A stretch of 64,000 nucleotides of DNA. Source: Bacteroidota bacterium (GTDB taxonomy: Bacteria > Bacteroidota > Bacteroidia > Chitinophagales > Saprospiraceae). The notes under the pieces were generated by a model. The model was not told where the DNA came from. It did not search any database and saw only the letters and a list, made by a program, of their open reading frames with translations. Shown here piece by piece: positions 25,252-31,784 of the stretch. A program made the position numbers and the translations under genes. Location of the stretch: NCBI GenBank assembly GCA_030147525.1, contig JASBVF010000027.1, forward strand, positions 1-64,000, read 5' to 3'. Numbering within the stretch: the stretch's first letter is position 1; each line of letters opens with the position of its first letter.

Positions 25252-25833
25252 ATGGAAACTTATGAAATCAAGGATTTGGCCATCAAAAACATGATTTGCA
25301 GCAGGTGCCTGAAGGTCATCCGGCAAGACCTCGAATCCATCGGGGTGGAGTTGCTGGAACTGCGGTTGGGGAAAATAAGAATCAAATACCCAAAAGACAA
25401 AGTGACGATGGAGCAAATCGAAGAATTTCTGGAACTGGACGAGTTCGAATTGGTAAAAGACCGGAGCGAGATGATTTCGGAAGAAGTAAAGCTCGTTTTG
25501 ATAGAAATGGTGAATAACCTGCCCATTGACCGCACGCAAAAACTGTCCGATTTTCTTTCAGAAAAACTGCACAGGGACTACTGGACATTGAGCAAGACTT
25601 TTTCTAAAACGGAAGGGACGACCATCGAGCGCTATCTCATCCTGCTCCGGGTGGAAAAAGCCAAGGAACTGATTGAATACGATGAAATGAATTTTTCCGA
25701 AATAGCATATGAACTGGGCTACAACAACATCAACCACCTGTCGGGGCAGTTCAAGCAGGTGACGGGCATGAGCATGAGCGAGTACAAACAGCTAAAAGAC
25801 AAATCCCGCTCGCCATTAGACAAGATTCTGTAA
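25252..25833 (+). CDS. AraC-family regulator with N-terminal HMA-like metal-sensing domain
   Basis: A 193-residue regulator. The N-terminal 75 residues resemble a heavy-metal-associated fold with MICSRC in the place of MxCxxC (residues 14-19) and a beta-alpha-beta pattern (GVELLELRLGKIRIKYP). The C-terminal half is an AraC DNA-binding domain: two helix-turn-helix units, the second with FSEIAYELGYNNINHLSGQF. This gives a plausible one-component metal sensor, with Cys pair occupancy altering DNA binding. The gap downstream (25834-26069) contains palindromes that may be its target. It likely controls the surrounding copper genes. Confidence 0.78.
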   Translation: METYEIKDLAIKNMICSRCLKVIRQDLESIGVELLELRLGKIRIKYPKDKVTMEQIEEFLELDEFELVKDRSEMISEEVKLVLIEMVNNLPIDRTQKLSDFLSEKLHRDYWTLSKTFSKTEGTTIERYLILLRVEKAKELIEYDEMNFSEIAYELGYNNINHLSGQFKQVTGMSMSEYKQLKDKSRSPLDKIL

Positions 25834-25967
25834 ACATTACCCAAAAGAGGATAAACCCCAATCATGAATAAGTCGTAAATTTATGATTGTTAGATAATTA
25901 GGGTAAAAACCATGATTTTCCAATTCCATTTCACACCTGCACTTCTCACGGATTTTTAGAATGATAA

Positions 25968-25998
25968 AAAACAAGGTTTAAAACCTGTTTTAAAACAG
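25968..25998. promoter_or_regulatory. Palindromic operator candidate
   Basis: Two overlapping inverted repeats lie in the 236-nt gap after the AraC-type regulator. One is imperfect (AAAACAAGGTTTAAAACC, continuing to TGTTTT; 25968-25991). The other is a perfect 14-bp palindrome, CTGTTTTAAAACAG (25985-25998). The half-site AAACAAGGTTT recurs at about 26055-26065, directly before the ATG at 26070. Without a loop and T-tract this is more like a protein-binding site than a terminator. A TTATTTTG box near 26040 could be a -7 element. The rest of the gap is AT-rich without clear features. Confidence 0.4.
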
Positions 25999-26069
25999 CG
26001 TATTAAGCCAACTTGATTCAATTGACCTCGGTTGAAAGGTTATTTTGTTGACTAAAAACAAGGTTTTAC

Positions 26070-26303
26070 ATGAAAAACAAACGCTTGATTTGGATGCTCA
26101 TTGGCTGCGTTTTGCCGCTGCTGCTCATATTCTTTGCCCCGGCCTTGGGTCTGAGCGGGAACATGAGCCTGTTGATTTTCATCGTGGCCATGTTCGCCTG
26201 CCACCTGTTCATGCCGCACGGTCACGGAGGGCATGGAGAGCACGGGCAGCATGACCATTCACCTAACCAAAAAGAAGAACGCCATGAGCAACATTCACAT
26301 TAG
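26070..26303 (+). CDS. DUF2933-like small membrane protein with His-rich tail
   Basis: A 77-residue protein with two hydrophobic segments (WMLIGCVLPLLLIFFAPALG and MSLLIFIVAMFACHLFM) and a tail rich in His (HGHGGHGEHGQHDH). This matches the DUF2933 pattern found near copper and silver resistance genes. The tail could bind metal at the membrane surface. The 3' end overlaps the next gene by 20 nt, so they are co-translated. A repeat half-site of the upstream palindromes lies just before the start codon. Confidence 0.65.
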   Translation: MKNKRLIWMLIGCVLPLLLIFFAPALGLSGNMSLLIFIVAMFACHLFMPHGHGGHGEHGQHDHSPNQKEERHEQHSH

Positions 26304-26559
26304 GAAATTCGGACTGGCCGTGGGGCTGACCTGGGCACTGCTCTACCTCGGTTGTGCCATCGTCATGCTAACCGTCGGCAAGGAAGGCACGGTGCTTTTC
26401 TTCAACAGTTTGCTGCATGGATTGGACACCGCACCCATCATCCGCATGGGGGTGCCGTTTTATGAATTCTGCATTGGGCTGGTCGAGTCCTTTATCCTTG
26501 GCTGGCTGGTGGGGGCTTGCATTGCTGGCATTTACAACTTCAGTATGGCCAAAAAATGA
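26284..26559 (+). CDS. DUF5676-like membrane protein
   Basis: A 91-residue protein with two membrane helices (LAVGLTWALLYLGCAIVML and FCIGLVESFILGWLVGACIA) and a short linker (HGLDTAPI). It resembles the DUF5676 family, which is frequently encoded beside copper P-type ATPases and DUF2933 proteins. The start at 26284 overlaps the previous gene by 20 nt. An in-frame start further upstream lies in the His-rich coding region of that gene and is less likely. Function unknown. Confidence 0.65.
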   Translation: MSNIHIRKFGLAVGLTWALLYLGCAIVMLTVGKEGTVLFFNSLLHGLDTAPIIRMGVPFYEFCIGLVESFILGWLVGACIAGIYNFSMAKK

Positions 26560-26588
26560 ATTTTATAACCAGTAAAACAACAAAAATC

Positions 26589-26933
26589 ATGATTAACAAA
26601 AAGTATCAAAAGGACAACGCTTGCTGCGAAGTGACTTTCAGCTTGCCGCTGGAAGCTGCGCCCGATGCCCGGGAAGTCCGGGTGGTCGGCGATTTCAACC
26701 ATTGGAACTGGGAAGAGGGTGTGCCGATGAAAGCCACCAAAAAAGAGTACCGGGCTACCGTGGAACTCGAACCGGGGCAGCGTTACGAATTCCGCTACCA
26801 AATGGACAATGGGGAATGGGAAAACGATTGGGAGGCCGATGATTATGTCCCTTCTCCATTTGAAGGTGTCCATAACTGTGTGGTATCGCTGGAGGCAGAG
26901 GTTTCTGCACCCGTCGAAAATGCCGCCACCTAA
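26589..26933 (+). CDS. CBM48/AMPK-like early-set domain protein
   Basis: A 114-residue soluble protein consisting of one isoamylase N-terminal-like domain: VTFSLPLEAAPDAREVRVVG, then DFNHWNW and YEFRYQMDNGEWENDWEADD. The family binds glycogen-type glucans or acts as a fold module in amylases and AMPK-beta. Standing alone, it may be a carbohydrate-sensing or structural protein. The ATG at 26589 is used because homologous early-set proteins start close to this point. Its presence in a metal island is not explained. Confidence 0.7.
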   Translation: MINKKYQKDNACCEVTFSLPLEAAPDAREVRVVGDFNHWNWEEGVPMKATKKEYRATVELEPGQRYEFRYQMDNGEWENDWEADDYVPSPFEGVHNCVVSLEAEVSAPVENAAT

Positions 26934-26945
26934 AGCAAGTATTCA

Positions 26946-27656
26946 ATGGAATACGCTTGGTTCATCTGGTCGCTAATCGCATTGGTTTTTTGGGGTTATA
27001 CATACTGGAGGAGACCCAGTTTCCGAAAAGAGATGGGTCAAATAAGCTGGCTGACAATGCTGTTCGGGTTGACCGAGCCATTGTTCGTTCCGGAATACTG
27101 GGCTCCTCCTTCTTTGTTCAATCTGGCCGAAAAAACCGGATTTGACATTGAAAGCTTCTTGTTCTCATTTGCCATTGGGGGTATTGGCGTGGTGCTGTAC
27201 CGATTGGTTTTCCCAGCTGAATTGAGTGCCTTGAGCGAGCATGAAAAATACCACAAGCGCCACCAGTTGCACCGGGTTATCCTCTTTTTGCCAGTGGCAA
27301 TTTTTCTGGTACTGGCTGTTTTTACGAGCCTTAACCATATATACTGCGGCGTGATTGCATTATTTCTGGGAGGGGTGGCGACGCTATATTGCCGCCCCGA
27401 CCTGAAAGCCAAAATCTGGGTGGGGGGCTTGCTTTTTCTGGGGTTTTATGTGGTGTACTTCGGCAGCCTGTTGCTTGTTTTTCCGCAGTTCGTTGACGCC
27501 CATTGGAACCTGGCTGCCCTCACCGGCATCAAAATTTTAGGAATCCCATTAGAAGAACTGCTCTTTGCCTTCACCTTTGGAATGTACTGGTCCGGCTTAT
27601 ACGAACACCTTTTTTGGTACCAATTAAAACCTGACAACACTTTGACCCATGTTTAA
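26946..27656 (+). CDS. Lycopene cyclase domain-containing membrane protein
   Basis: A 236-residue integral membrane protein with six to seven hydrophobic segments. It carries two copies of the pattern of heterodimeric lycopene cyclases (CrtYc/CrtYd): LTEPLFVPEYWAPPSLFNL in the first half and GIPLEELLFAFTFGMYWSG in the second, including the PxEE motif. True cyclases form beta-ionone rings of carotenoids; this Bacteroidota-type relative may do so or act on another lipid. No phytoene synthase or desaturase is nearby. It overlaps the NDH-2 gene by 8 nt, so a membrane-redox connection is possible. Confidence 0.65.
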   Translation: MEYAWFIWSLIALVFWGYTYWRRPSFRKEMGQISWLTMLFGLTEPLFVPEYWAPPSLFNLAEKTGFDIESFLFSFAIGGIGVVLYRLVFPAELSALSEHEKYHKRHQLHRVILFLPVAIFLVLAVFTSLNHIYCGVIALFLGGVATLYCRPDLKAKIWVGGLLFLGFYVVYFGSLLLVFPQFVDAHWNLAALTGIKILGIPLEELLFAFTFGMYWSGLYEHLFWYQLKPDNTLTHV

Positions 27657-29028
27657 TCAATGCCCACATAGCACTGTTTGCCTGCCAGCCACCGGCCTGC
27701 CAAGGGCCGTGGTCATCGGGGCAGGGTTCGCAGGCATCCATTTGATAAAAAAACTGCGCAACCAGCCCGTGCAAATTGTCCTGCTGGACAAAAACAATTT
27801 CCACCAGTTCCAGCCGCTGCTGTACCAGGTCGCCATTGCCGGGTTGGAGCCCGATTCCATCGTCTCGCCTATCCGCAAACTGTTCCAGGGCTATGAAAAC
27901 CTGATATACCGCATGGCGGAGGTGGAACGGATAGAGCCGGAAACGCAGCGGGTATTCACCAGCATCGGCTGGGTGAGCTACGACTACCTCGTGATAGCGA
28001 CAGGCAGTTCCACCAACTATTACGGCTTGCAGCAGGTGGAGCAAAACAGCGTGGGTTTGAAAGACATCCGTGATGCCCTCGACATCCGAAGCTGGGTGCT
28101 GCAAAACCTGGAAGCAGCCGCCATTACCTGCGACCAGCAGGAAAAAGATGCGCTAACCAATTTTGTCATAGTCGGAGGAGGGCCTGCCGGTGTCGAGCTG
28201 GCAGGCGCCCTCGCCGAGTTCAAGCGCTACCTGCTGCACAAGGACTATCCTGAAATTACTGCGGACTGGATGAAAATCTACTTGGTGGAAGCGGTTGGCC
28301 GCTTGCTGCCGATGATGTCAGACGGGGCTTCGGCGCATGCGCAGAAGGTTTTGAAAAAACTGTCGGTGGAAGTACTGCTGAACACAGCGGTGAAGGGCTA
28401 CGACGGGACGACTGTCACCCTCGGCAATGGGGAAAAGTTACAGGCAAAAATGCTGGTCTGGACGGCAGGCGTACAGGGCGAAGCGCCGGGAGGTTTGCAG
28501 AAAGAAGTTATCGTCAAAGGAAACCGCCTGAAAGTGGACGGCTACAACCGGGTGGCAGGCCACGGCAACATCTTCGCCATCGGCGACGTGGCAGCGATGG
28601 TCACGGAAGAAACGCCAAAGGGGCACCCGATGCTGGCGCCGGTCGCCATTCAGCAAGGGCAACTGCTGGCGGAGAACCTGCTGCACCATATCAGGCACGG
28701 CGCGTTTGAAAAAACTTTCCGCTACCGCGATAAAGGCAGCATGGCCACCATCGGCAAGCGGAACGCCGTCGCCGAAATCGGCAAATCCAAATGGAAAGGC
28801 TGGTTCGCCTGGCTGCTGTGGTCAACGGTACACCTGTTTTCCATTACCGGGTTCAGGAACAAACTGATGGTGGGCATCAACTGGATAACGCGCTACCTGA
28901 CGTATGAAAAAGCGAATAGGTTGATAATTCGAAAATTCAAACCGGGAGGCGGCTCAAAAGACGATGCTGGTAAAAATAATTTGCCTTATGAAATGGCTAC
29001 TGAGCCTCGGACGCATATCGGGCATTGA
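27649..29028 (+). CDS. ndh: Type II NADH dehydrogenase (NDH-2)
   Basis: A 459-residue flavoprotein. It has two dinucleotide-binding motifs: VVIGAGFAGIHLIKKL near residues 20-35 for FAD, and FVIVGGGPAGVELAGALAEF for NADH. FAIGDVAAM is the C-terminal FAD motif, and LLDKNNFHQFQPLLYQVAIA is typical of NDH-2. The amphipathic C-terminal region would dock on the membrane. It passes electrons from NADH to quinone without pumping protons. The last 13 codons overlap the start of a broken site-2 protease. Its place next to cytochromes and copper proteins suggests a respiratory role under metal stress. Confidence 0.85.
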   Translation: MFNQCPHSTVCLPATGLPRAVVIGAGFAGIHLIKKLRNQPVQIVLLDKNNFHQFQPLLYQVAIAGLEPDSIVSPIRKLFQGYENLIYRMAEVERIEPETQRVFTSIGWVSYDYLVIATGSSTNYYGLQQVEQNSVGLKDIRDALDIRSWVLQNLEAAAITCDQQEKDALTNFVIVGGGPAGVELAGALAEFKRYLLHKDYPEITADWMKIYLVEAVGRLLPMMSDGASAHAQKVLKKLSVEVLLNTAVKGYDGTTVTLGNGEKLQAKMLVWTAGVQGEAPGGLQKEVIVKGNRLKVDGYNRVAGHGNIFAIGDVAAMVTEETPKGHPMLAPVAIQQGQLLAENLLHHIRHGAFEKTFRYRDKGSMATIGKRNAVAEIGKSKWKGWFAWLLWSTVHLFSITGFRNKLMVGINWITRYLTYEKANRLIIRKFKPGGGSKDDAGKNNLPYEMATEPRTHIGH

Positions 29029-29186
29029 GGTTTTTGTCCATTGGACATTCCTTATCCTTATTGCCTGGATATTATTCAGCCATATCAATATGGGGGCACG
29101 GCTGGGAGCAAAGCCTTATGGGCGTACTCGATACAGAAAATATCACGGAAATGATGATGGTGGACAAAGCCATTGCACAATCTTGA
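28988..29186 (+). pseudogene. Site-2 protease (M50) relic with an internal deletion
   Basis: From 28988 the frame reads MKWLLSLGRISGIEVFVHWT and FLILIAWILFSHINMG, the typical N-terminal membrane segment of rhomboid-like/site-2 M50 proteases. From about 29100 a different frame reads WEQSLMGVLDTENITEMMMV, then DKAIAQS and a stop at 29184, which looks like the typical C-terminus of the same family. The HExxH and the other membrane parts, roughly 900 nt, are missing, and the two pieces differ by one in reading frame. It can no longer encode a protease. An in-frame fusion to the next lipoprotein exists but is an artefact. Confidence 0.65.
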
Positions 29187-29203
29187 ATCAAAACCGAAAC
29201 AAC

Positions 29204-29833
29204 ATGAAAGCGACATATTGGAGCATATTCCTGGTGGCCAGCCTCTTTTTGGCAGCTTGCGGGAACCAGCCCGCACCTGGCACTTCTCCTGAAACGGAGG
29301 AGGAAAAGATGCACCGGGAGCATACCAACCTCGCCGATAACCTGGAGCACAAAGGCATCATCATCCTGGAAGAGCAAATCGAAGTCCCCAGGGAATTCGG
29401 GCAGCAAGTCTATACCTTTTTCACCAGCTATTTGAGCTTGGAAGAAGCCTTGGTCAAAAGCGATACGGTGGCCGCCAACAATGCTGCCAGGGAAATGAAA
29501 TTCCTCCTCGACCTGATACCGAAGCCTGCGTCCGGTGACAAAGCGGCCAAAGCCTGGGCAAACCATAAAGAAGGCTACCGGAAAAACCTGACGGAATTCC
29601 TGCACGTGCAAGACCTGGAAGAAAAGCGCTCCCATTTCAGCCACATCACTGAATTCCTCTATTGCACCTTCAAAAGTTTCGACATGGAAGCCGGCGACAT
29701 CCATGTGGCCTATTGCCCGATGGCTTTTGACAACAAAGGCGCTTACTGGCTGACGGACGACCATAAAATCAGGAACCCCTACTTCGGCGACAAGATGCTG
29801 AAGTGCGGAGAAATCACCGAAATAATCCCTTGA
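29204..29833 (+). CDS. DUF3347 lipoprotein
   Basis: A 209-residue lipoprotein: signal FLVASLFLAACGNQ with lipid Cys at about residue 19. The mature part is a DUF3347 domain, a helical bundle (VYTFFTSYLSLEEALVKSDT), ending AYCPMAFDNKGAYWLTDDHK and NPYFGDKMLKCGE. This is the same domain as the C-terminus of the CusB-type adaptor at 21154, including the paired CPMA and KMLKCG motifs that could bind copper. The ATG at 29204 was chosen because it opens the signal peptide. Likely a periplasmic metal-binding partner of the efflux system. Confidence 0.78.
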   Translation: MKATYWSIFLVASLFLAACGNQPAPGTSPETEEEKMHREHTNLADNLEHKGIIILEEQIEVPREFGQQVYTFFTSYLSLEEALVKSDTVAANNAAREMKFLLDLIPKPASGDKAAKAWANHKEGYRKNLTEFLHVQDLEEKRSHFSHITEFLYCTFKSFDMEAGDIHVAYCPMAFDNKGAYWLTDDHKIRNPYFGDKMLKCGEITEIIP

Positions 29834-29869
29834 CCTAAACCAATATCATTCACCATAAAAATAACAACC

Positions 29870-30370
29870 ATGAAAAAGTCAATTCTTATTTCCCTCGCTG
29901 TGATAACCTTCCTTTGGATGGGTTGCGGCCAACAAGCTGACGTCAACTCGATGCTGAAAAATGCAGAAACAAAAGACAAAGTATTCGCTGCCATTGTGGA
30001 AGACCACGAACTGATGACCGAATTCATGACCAAAATGATGGCGAACGAACATGCCATGATGATGATGAAAGGCAACCACGACATGATGGGCAACATGATG
30101 GGCAACATGATGGGCGATGGCAACATGATGAACATGATGAAGGACAATCCGGACATGATGCACAACATGATGAGCGGCATGATGAAAGACGGCAACATGA
30201 TGGGCCACATGATGCAGATGATGAATCAGGAAGGCATGATGAGCGACGAGTGTATGCAGTCCTGTACGAAAATGATGAAAGACAAAGGCATGTCAATGGA
30301 CATGGGCATGATGGGTGATAAGGGCGGCAGTACGGAAAAGGAAGGGGACAAACACGATTCTCATCACTAA
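29870..30370 (+). CDS. Met-rich lipoprotein, probable copper/silver binder
   Basis: A 166-residue lipoprotein: signal ISLAVITFLWMGCGQQ, Cys about 19. A short helical region is followed by dense methionine clusters (MMGNMMGNMMGDGNMMNMM and similar), nearly every third residue between about 60 and 150. One CMQSC motif and a His-rich end (KHDSHH) add more soft-metal ligands. Such MxxM arrays bind Cu(I) or Ag(I). The upstream neighbour is the DUF3347 lipoprotein and a SHOCT gene pair follows. Repeats in the array can slip in replication, so length may vary between strains. Confidence 0.75.
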   Translation: MKKSILISLAVITFLWMGCGQQADVNSMLKNAETKDKVFAAIVEDHELMTEFMTKMMANEHAMMMMKGNHDMMGNMMGNMMGDGNMMNMMKDNPDMMHNMMSGMMKDGNMMGHMMQMMNQEGMMSDECMQSCTKMMKDKGMSMDMGMMGDKGGSTEKEGDKHDSHH

Positions 30371-30383
30371 AAATCAATTTGCC

Positions 30384-30598
30384 ATGATGTACTTCTGGAT
30401 AATACTGGCGGCAATCGCCATTGCAGTAGTGTGGTATTTCAACAAAAACAATGGAAATGCCCGTTCATAAGCCCCAAAAAGGAAGACCCTCTGGACATCC
30501 TCAAGCGCCGTTTTGCCAATGGGGAAATAGACGAGGAAGAGTATGAAGAGCGCAAAGCGGTGCTTGAGGAAGATGAATACCTAAAGTACAAACCGTAG
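30384..30598 (+). pseudogene. Frameshifted SHOCT-domain membrane protein
   Basis: The ATG at 30384 opens a membrane helix (MYFWIILAAIAIAVVWYF) but a TAA stops it at 30468-30470. In another frame the continuation reads PKKEDPLDILKRRFANGEID, then EEEYEERKAVLEED, ending at the TAG at 30596-30598: a SHOCT domain. The next gene (30638) has the same layout, helix then SHOCT. One missing base near CCCG (30460-30465) would join the two parts into a protein of about 71 residues. It is either a recent frameshift or a sequencing error. Confidence 0.65.
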
Positions 30599-30637
30599 GG
30601 ATGGACTAACCTTCATCCCTGCACAAAACCAATCACT

Positions 30638-30865
30638 ATGCATTTCTACGAAGGTTATCATTTCTGGGGCATGCACCTATTCTGGTGGATTATCTGGATA
30701 GTGCTACTCATCTGGGTTTTCGCAACGCCCTGGCCTATCCCTGGCGACCGGAGAAAAAGAGAACGCCCCCTGGACATTCTGCAGCGGAGGTATGCCGCCG
30801 GAGAAATTTCTACTAAAGAATACGAAGAACGGAAAGCTATCCTGGAAAGGGATGAGGTTAAATAA
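30638..30865 (+). CDS. SHOCT-domain membrane protein
   Basis: A 75-residue protein with one membrane segment (FWWIIWIVLLIWVFATPWPI) and a C-terminal SHOCT domain (PLDILQRRYAAGEISTKEYE). SHOCT domains are short helical modules at protein ends, thought to mediate oligomerisation or nucleic-acid contact. The broken gene just upstream is a paralogue, so a tandem duplication has occurred. It lies 18 nt before the DUF302 gene. Confidence 0.75.
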   Translation: MHFYEGYHFWGMHLFWWIIWIVLLIWVFATPWPIPGDRRKRERPLDILQRRYAAGEISTKEYEERKAILERDEVK

Positions 30866-30883
30866 CATTTTAAAACAAGCGTA

Positions 30884-31270
30884 ATGAAATACTACTTCAG
30901 CAAAACCATCAACGAAAGTTTTGAAGGTGCAATTGAAAAAGTGACCGAGGCCTTGAAAGCTGAGGGCTTCGGCATCCTGACGGAAATAGACGTTCAGGCA
31001 ACCCTCAAAAAGAAGCTGGATGTTGATTTCCGGCCTTACATAATATTGGGGGCCTGCAACCCGCCATTTGCCCATAAAGCATTGTTGGCAGAAGACAAAA
31101 TAGGCACCATGCTGCCCTGCAACGTGATAGTACAGGACAAGGGCAACGGGGCTGTGGAAGTGGCTGCCATTGACCCAATGGCTTCCATGCAAGCCGTTGA
31201 AAATGAAACGTTGGGCGAGGTGGCAGAGGCGATTAGGGGGAAGTTGAAAAAGGTGGTTGAAAGCCTTTGA
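30884..31270 (+). CDS. DUF302 family protein
   Basis: A 128-residue protein. The pattern ESFEGAIEKVTEALKAEGFG, TEIDVQATLKKKLDVDFRPY and ILGACNPPFAHKAL is the DUF302 signature. MLPCNVIVQDKGNGAVEVAA follows. No signal peptide is visible. The family is common beside cytochromes and copper genes; its function is not settled, but some members are suggested to bind small ligands or metals through the conserved Cys residues. Co-orientated and closely spaced with the SHOCT gene upstream and the cytochrome downstream. Confidence 0.85.
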   Translation: MKYYFSKTINESFEGAIEKVTEALKAEGFGILTEIDVQATLKKKLDVDFRPYIILGACNPPFAHKALLAEDKIGTMLPCNVIVQDKGNGAVEVAAIDPMASMQAVENETLGEVAEAIRGKLKKVVESL

Positions 31271-31305
31271 TGGCAGTTTGTTGAATTTCCTAACTACATA
31301 AAATT

Positions 31306-31743
31306 ATGACAATGGAAGATTTTAAAAATAACAGGCGCTTCAAATTTATTGCTGCTCCTATGCTTTTTCTAATGGTTTTGCTTTTTGCAACGACGTCGAA
31401 TGATGCCTTTGGACAAACCGCATGGGTAGCACCATCCAGTTCCAACAGCTTAAAAAACCCTTACGTCGGCAATACCAACGCTACAGCTGCCGGGAAAAAT
31501 CTATACAAACAGTTTTGCGCTATTTGCCACGGTGATAAAGGCAAAGGCGACGGGCTGGCGGGCATGACCCTGAAACCACGTCCCGCCAACTTTGCAAAAA
31601 GCGATATCCAATCACAGACGGACGGGGCTATCTACTGGAAGATAACAGAAGGCAGAGCGCCCATGGCGTCTTACAAAACTGCATTGACGGAGCAGCAACG
31701 CTGGCAATTGGTGAACTACATCCGGCAATTGGGGGGCAAATAG
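31306..31743 (+). CDS. Class I c-type cytochrome
   Basis: A 145-residue exported monoheme cytochrome. A signal/anchor (AAPMLFLMVLLFATTSNDAFG) is followed by GKNLYKQFCAICHGDKGKGDG, with heme attachment C71-x-x-C74-H75. The axial Met is probably in RAPMASYKTALTEQQRW. Likely carries electrons in the periplasm. An alternative start two codons later (31312) gives practically the same protein. Neighbours are a DUF302 protein and a predicted porin, and another small cytochrome follows, so these may form a small redox unit. Confidence 0.82.
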   Translation: MTMEDFKNNRRFKFIAAPMLFLMVLLFATTSNDAFGQTAWVAPSSSNSLKNPYVGNTNATAAGKNLYKQFCAICHGDKGKGDGLAGMTLKPRPANFAKSDIQSQTDGAIYWKITEGRAPMASYKTALTEQQRWQLVNYIRQLGGK

Positions 31744-31784
31744 CCTTACGGTCGCCAATCATCTAAAACTTAAAATATGCAATC

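Noticed and set aside
28964-29203. N-terminal extension of the DUF3347 lipoprotein (in-frame from 28964)
   Set aside because: The extension is the decayed site-2 protease start; the lipoprotein has its own ATG and signal peptide at 29204.
29879-30208. His-rich reverse frame opposite the Met-rich lipoprotein gene
   Set aside because: HHV-type repeats are simply the complement of the ATG-rich Met repeats on the + strand.
30050-30240. CRISPR-like short repeats
   Set aside because: The repeats are codons for Met clusters (ATGATGGGCAACATG) inside a coding frame, with no unique spacers.
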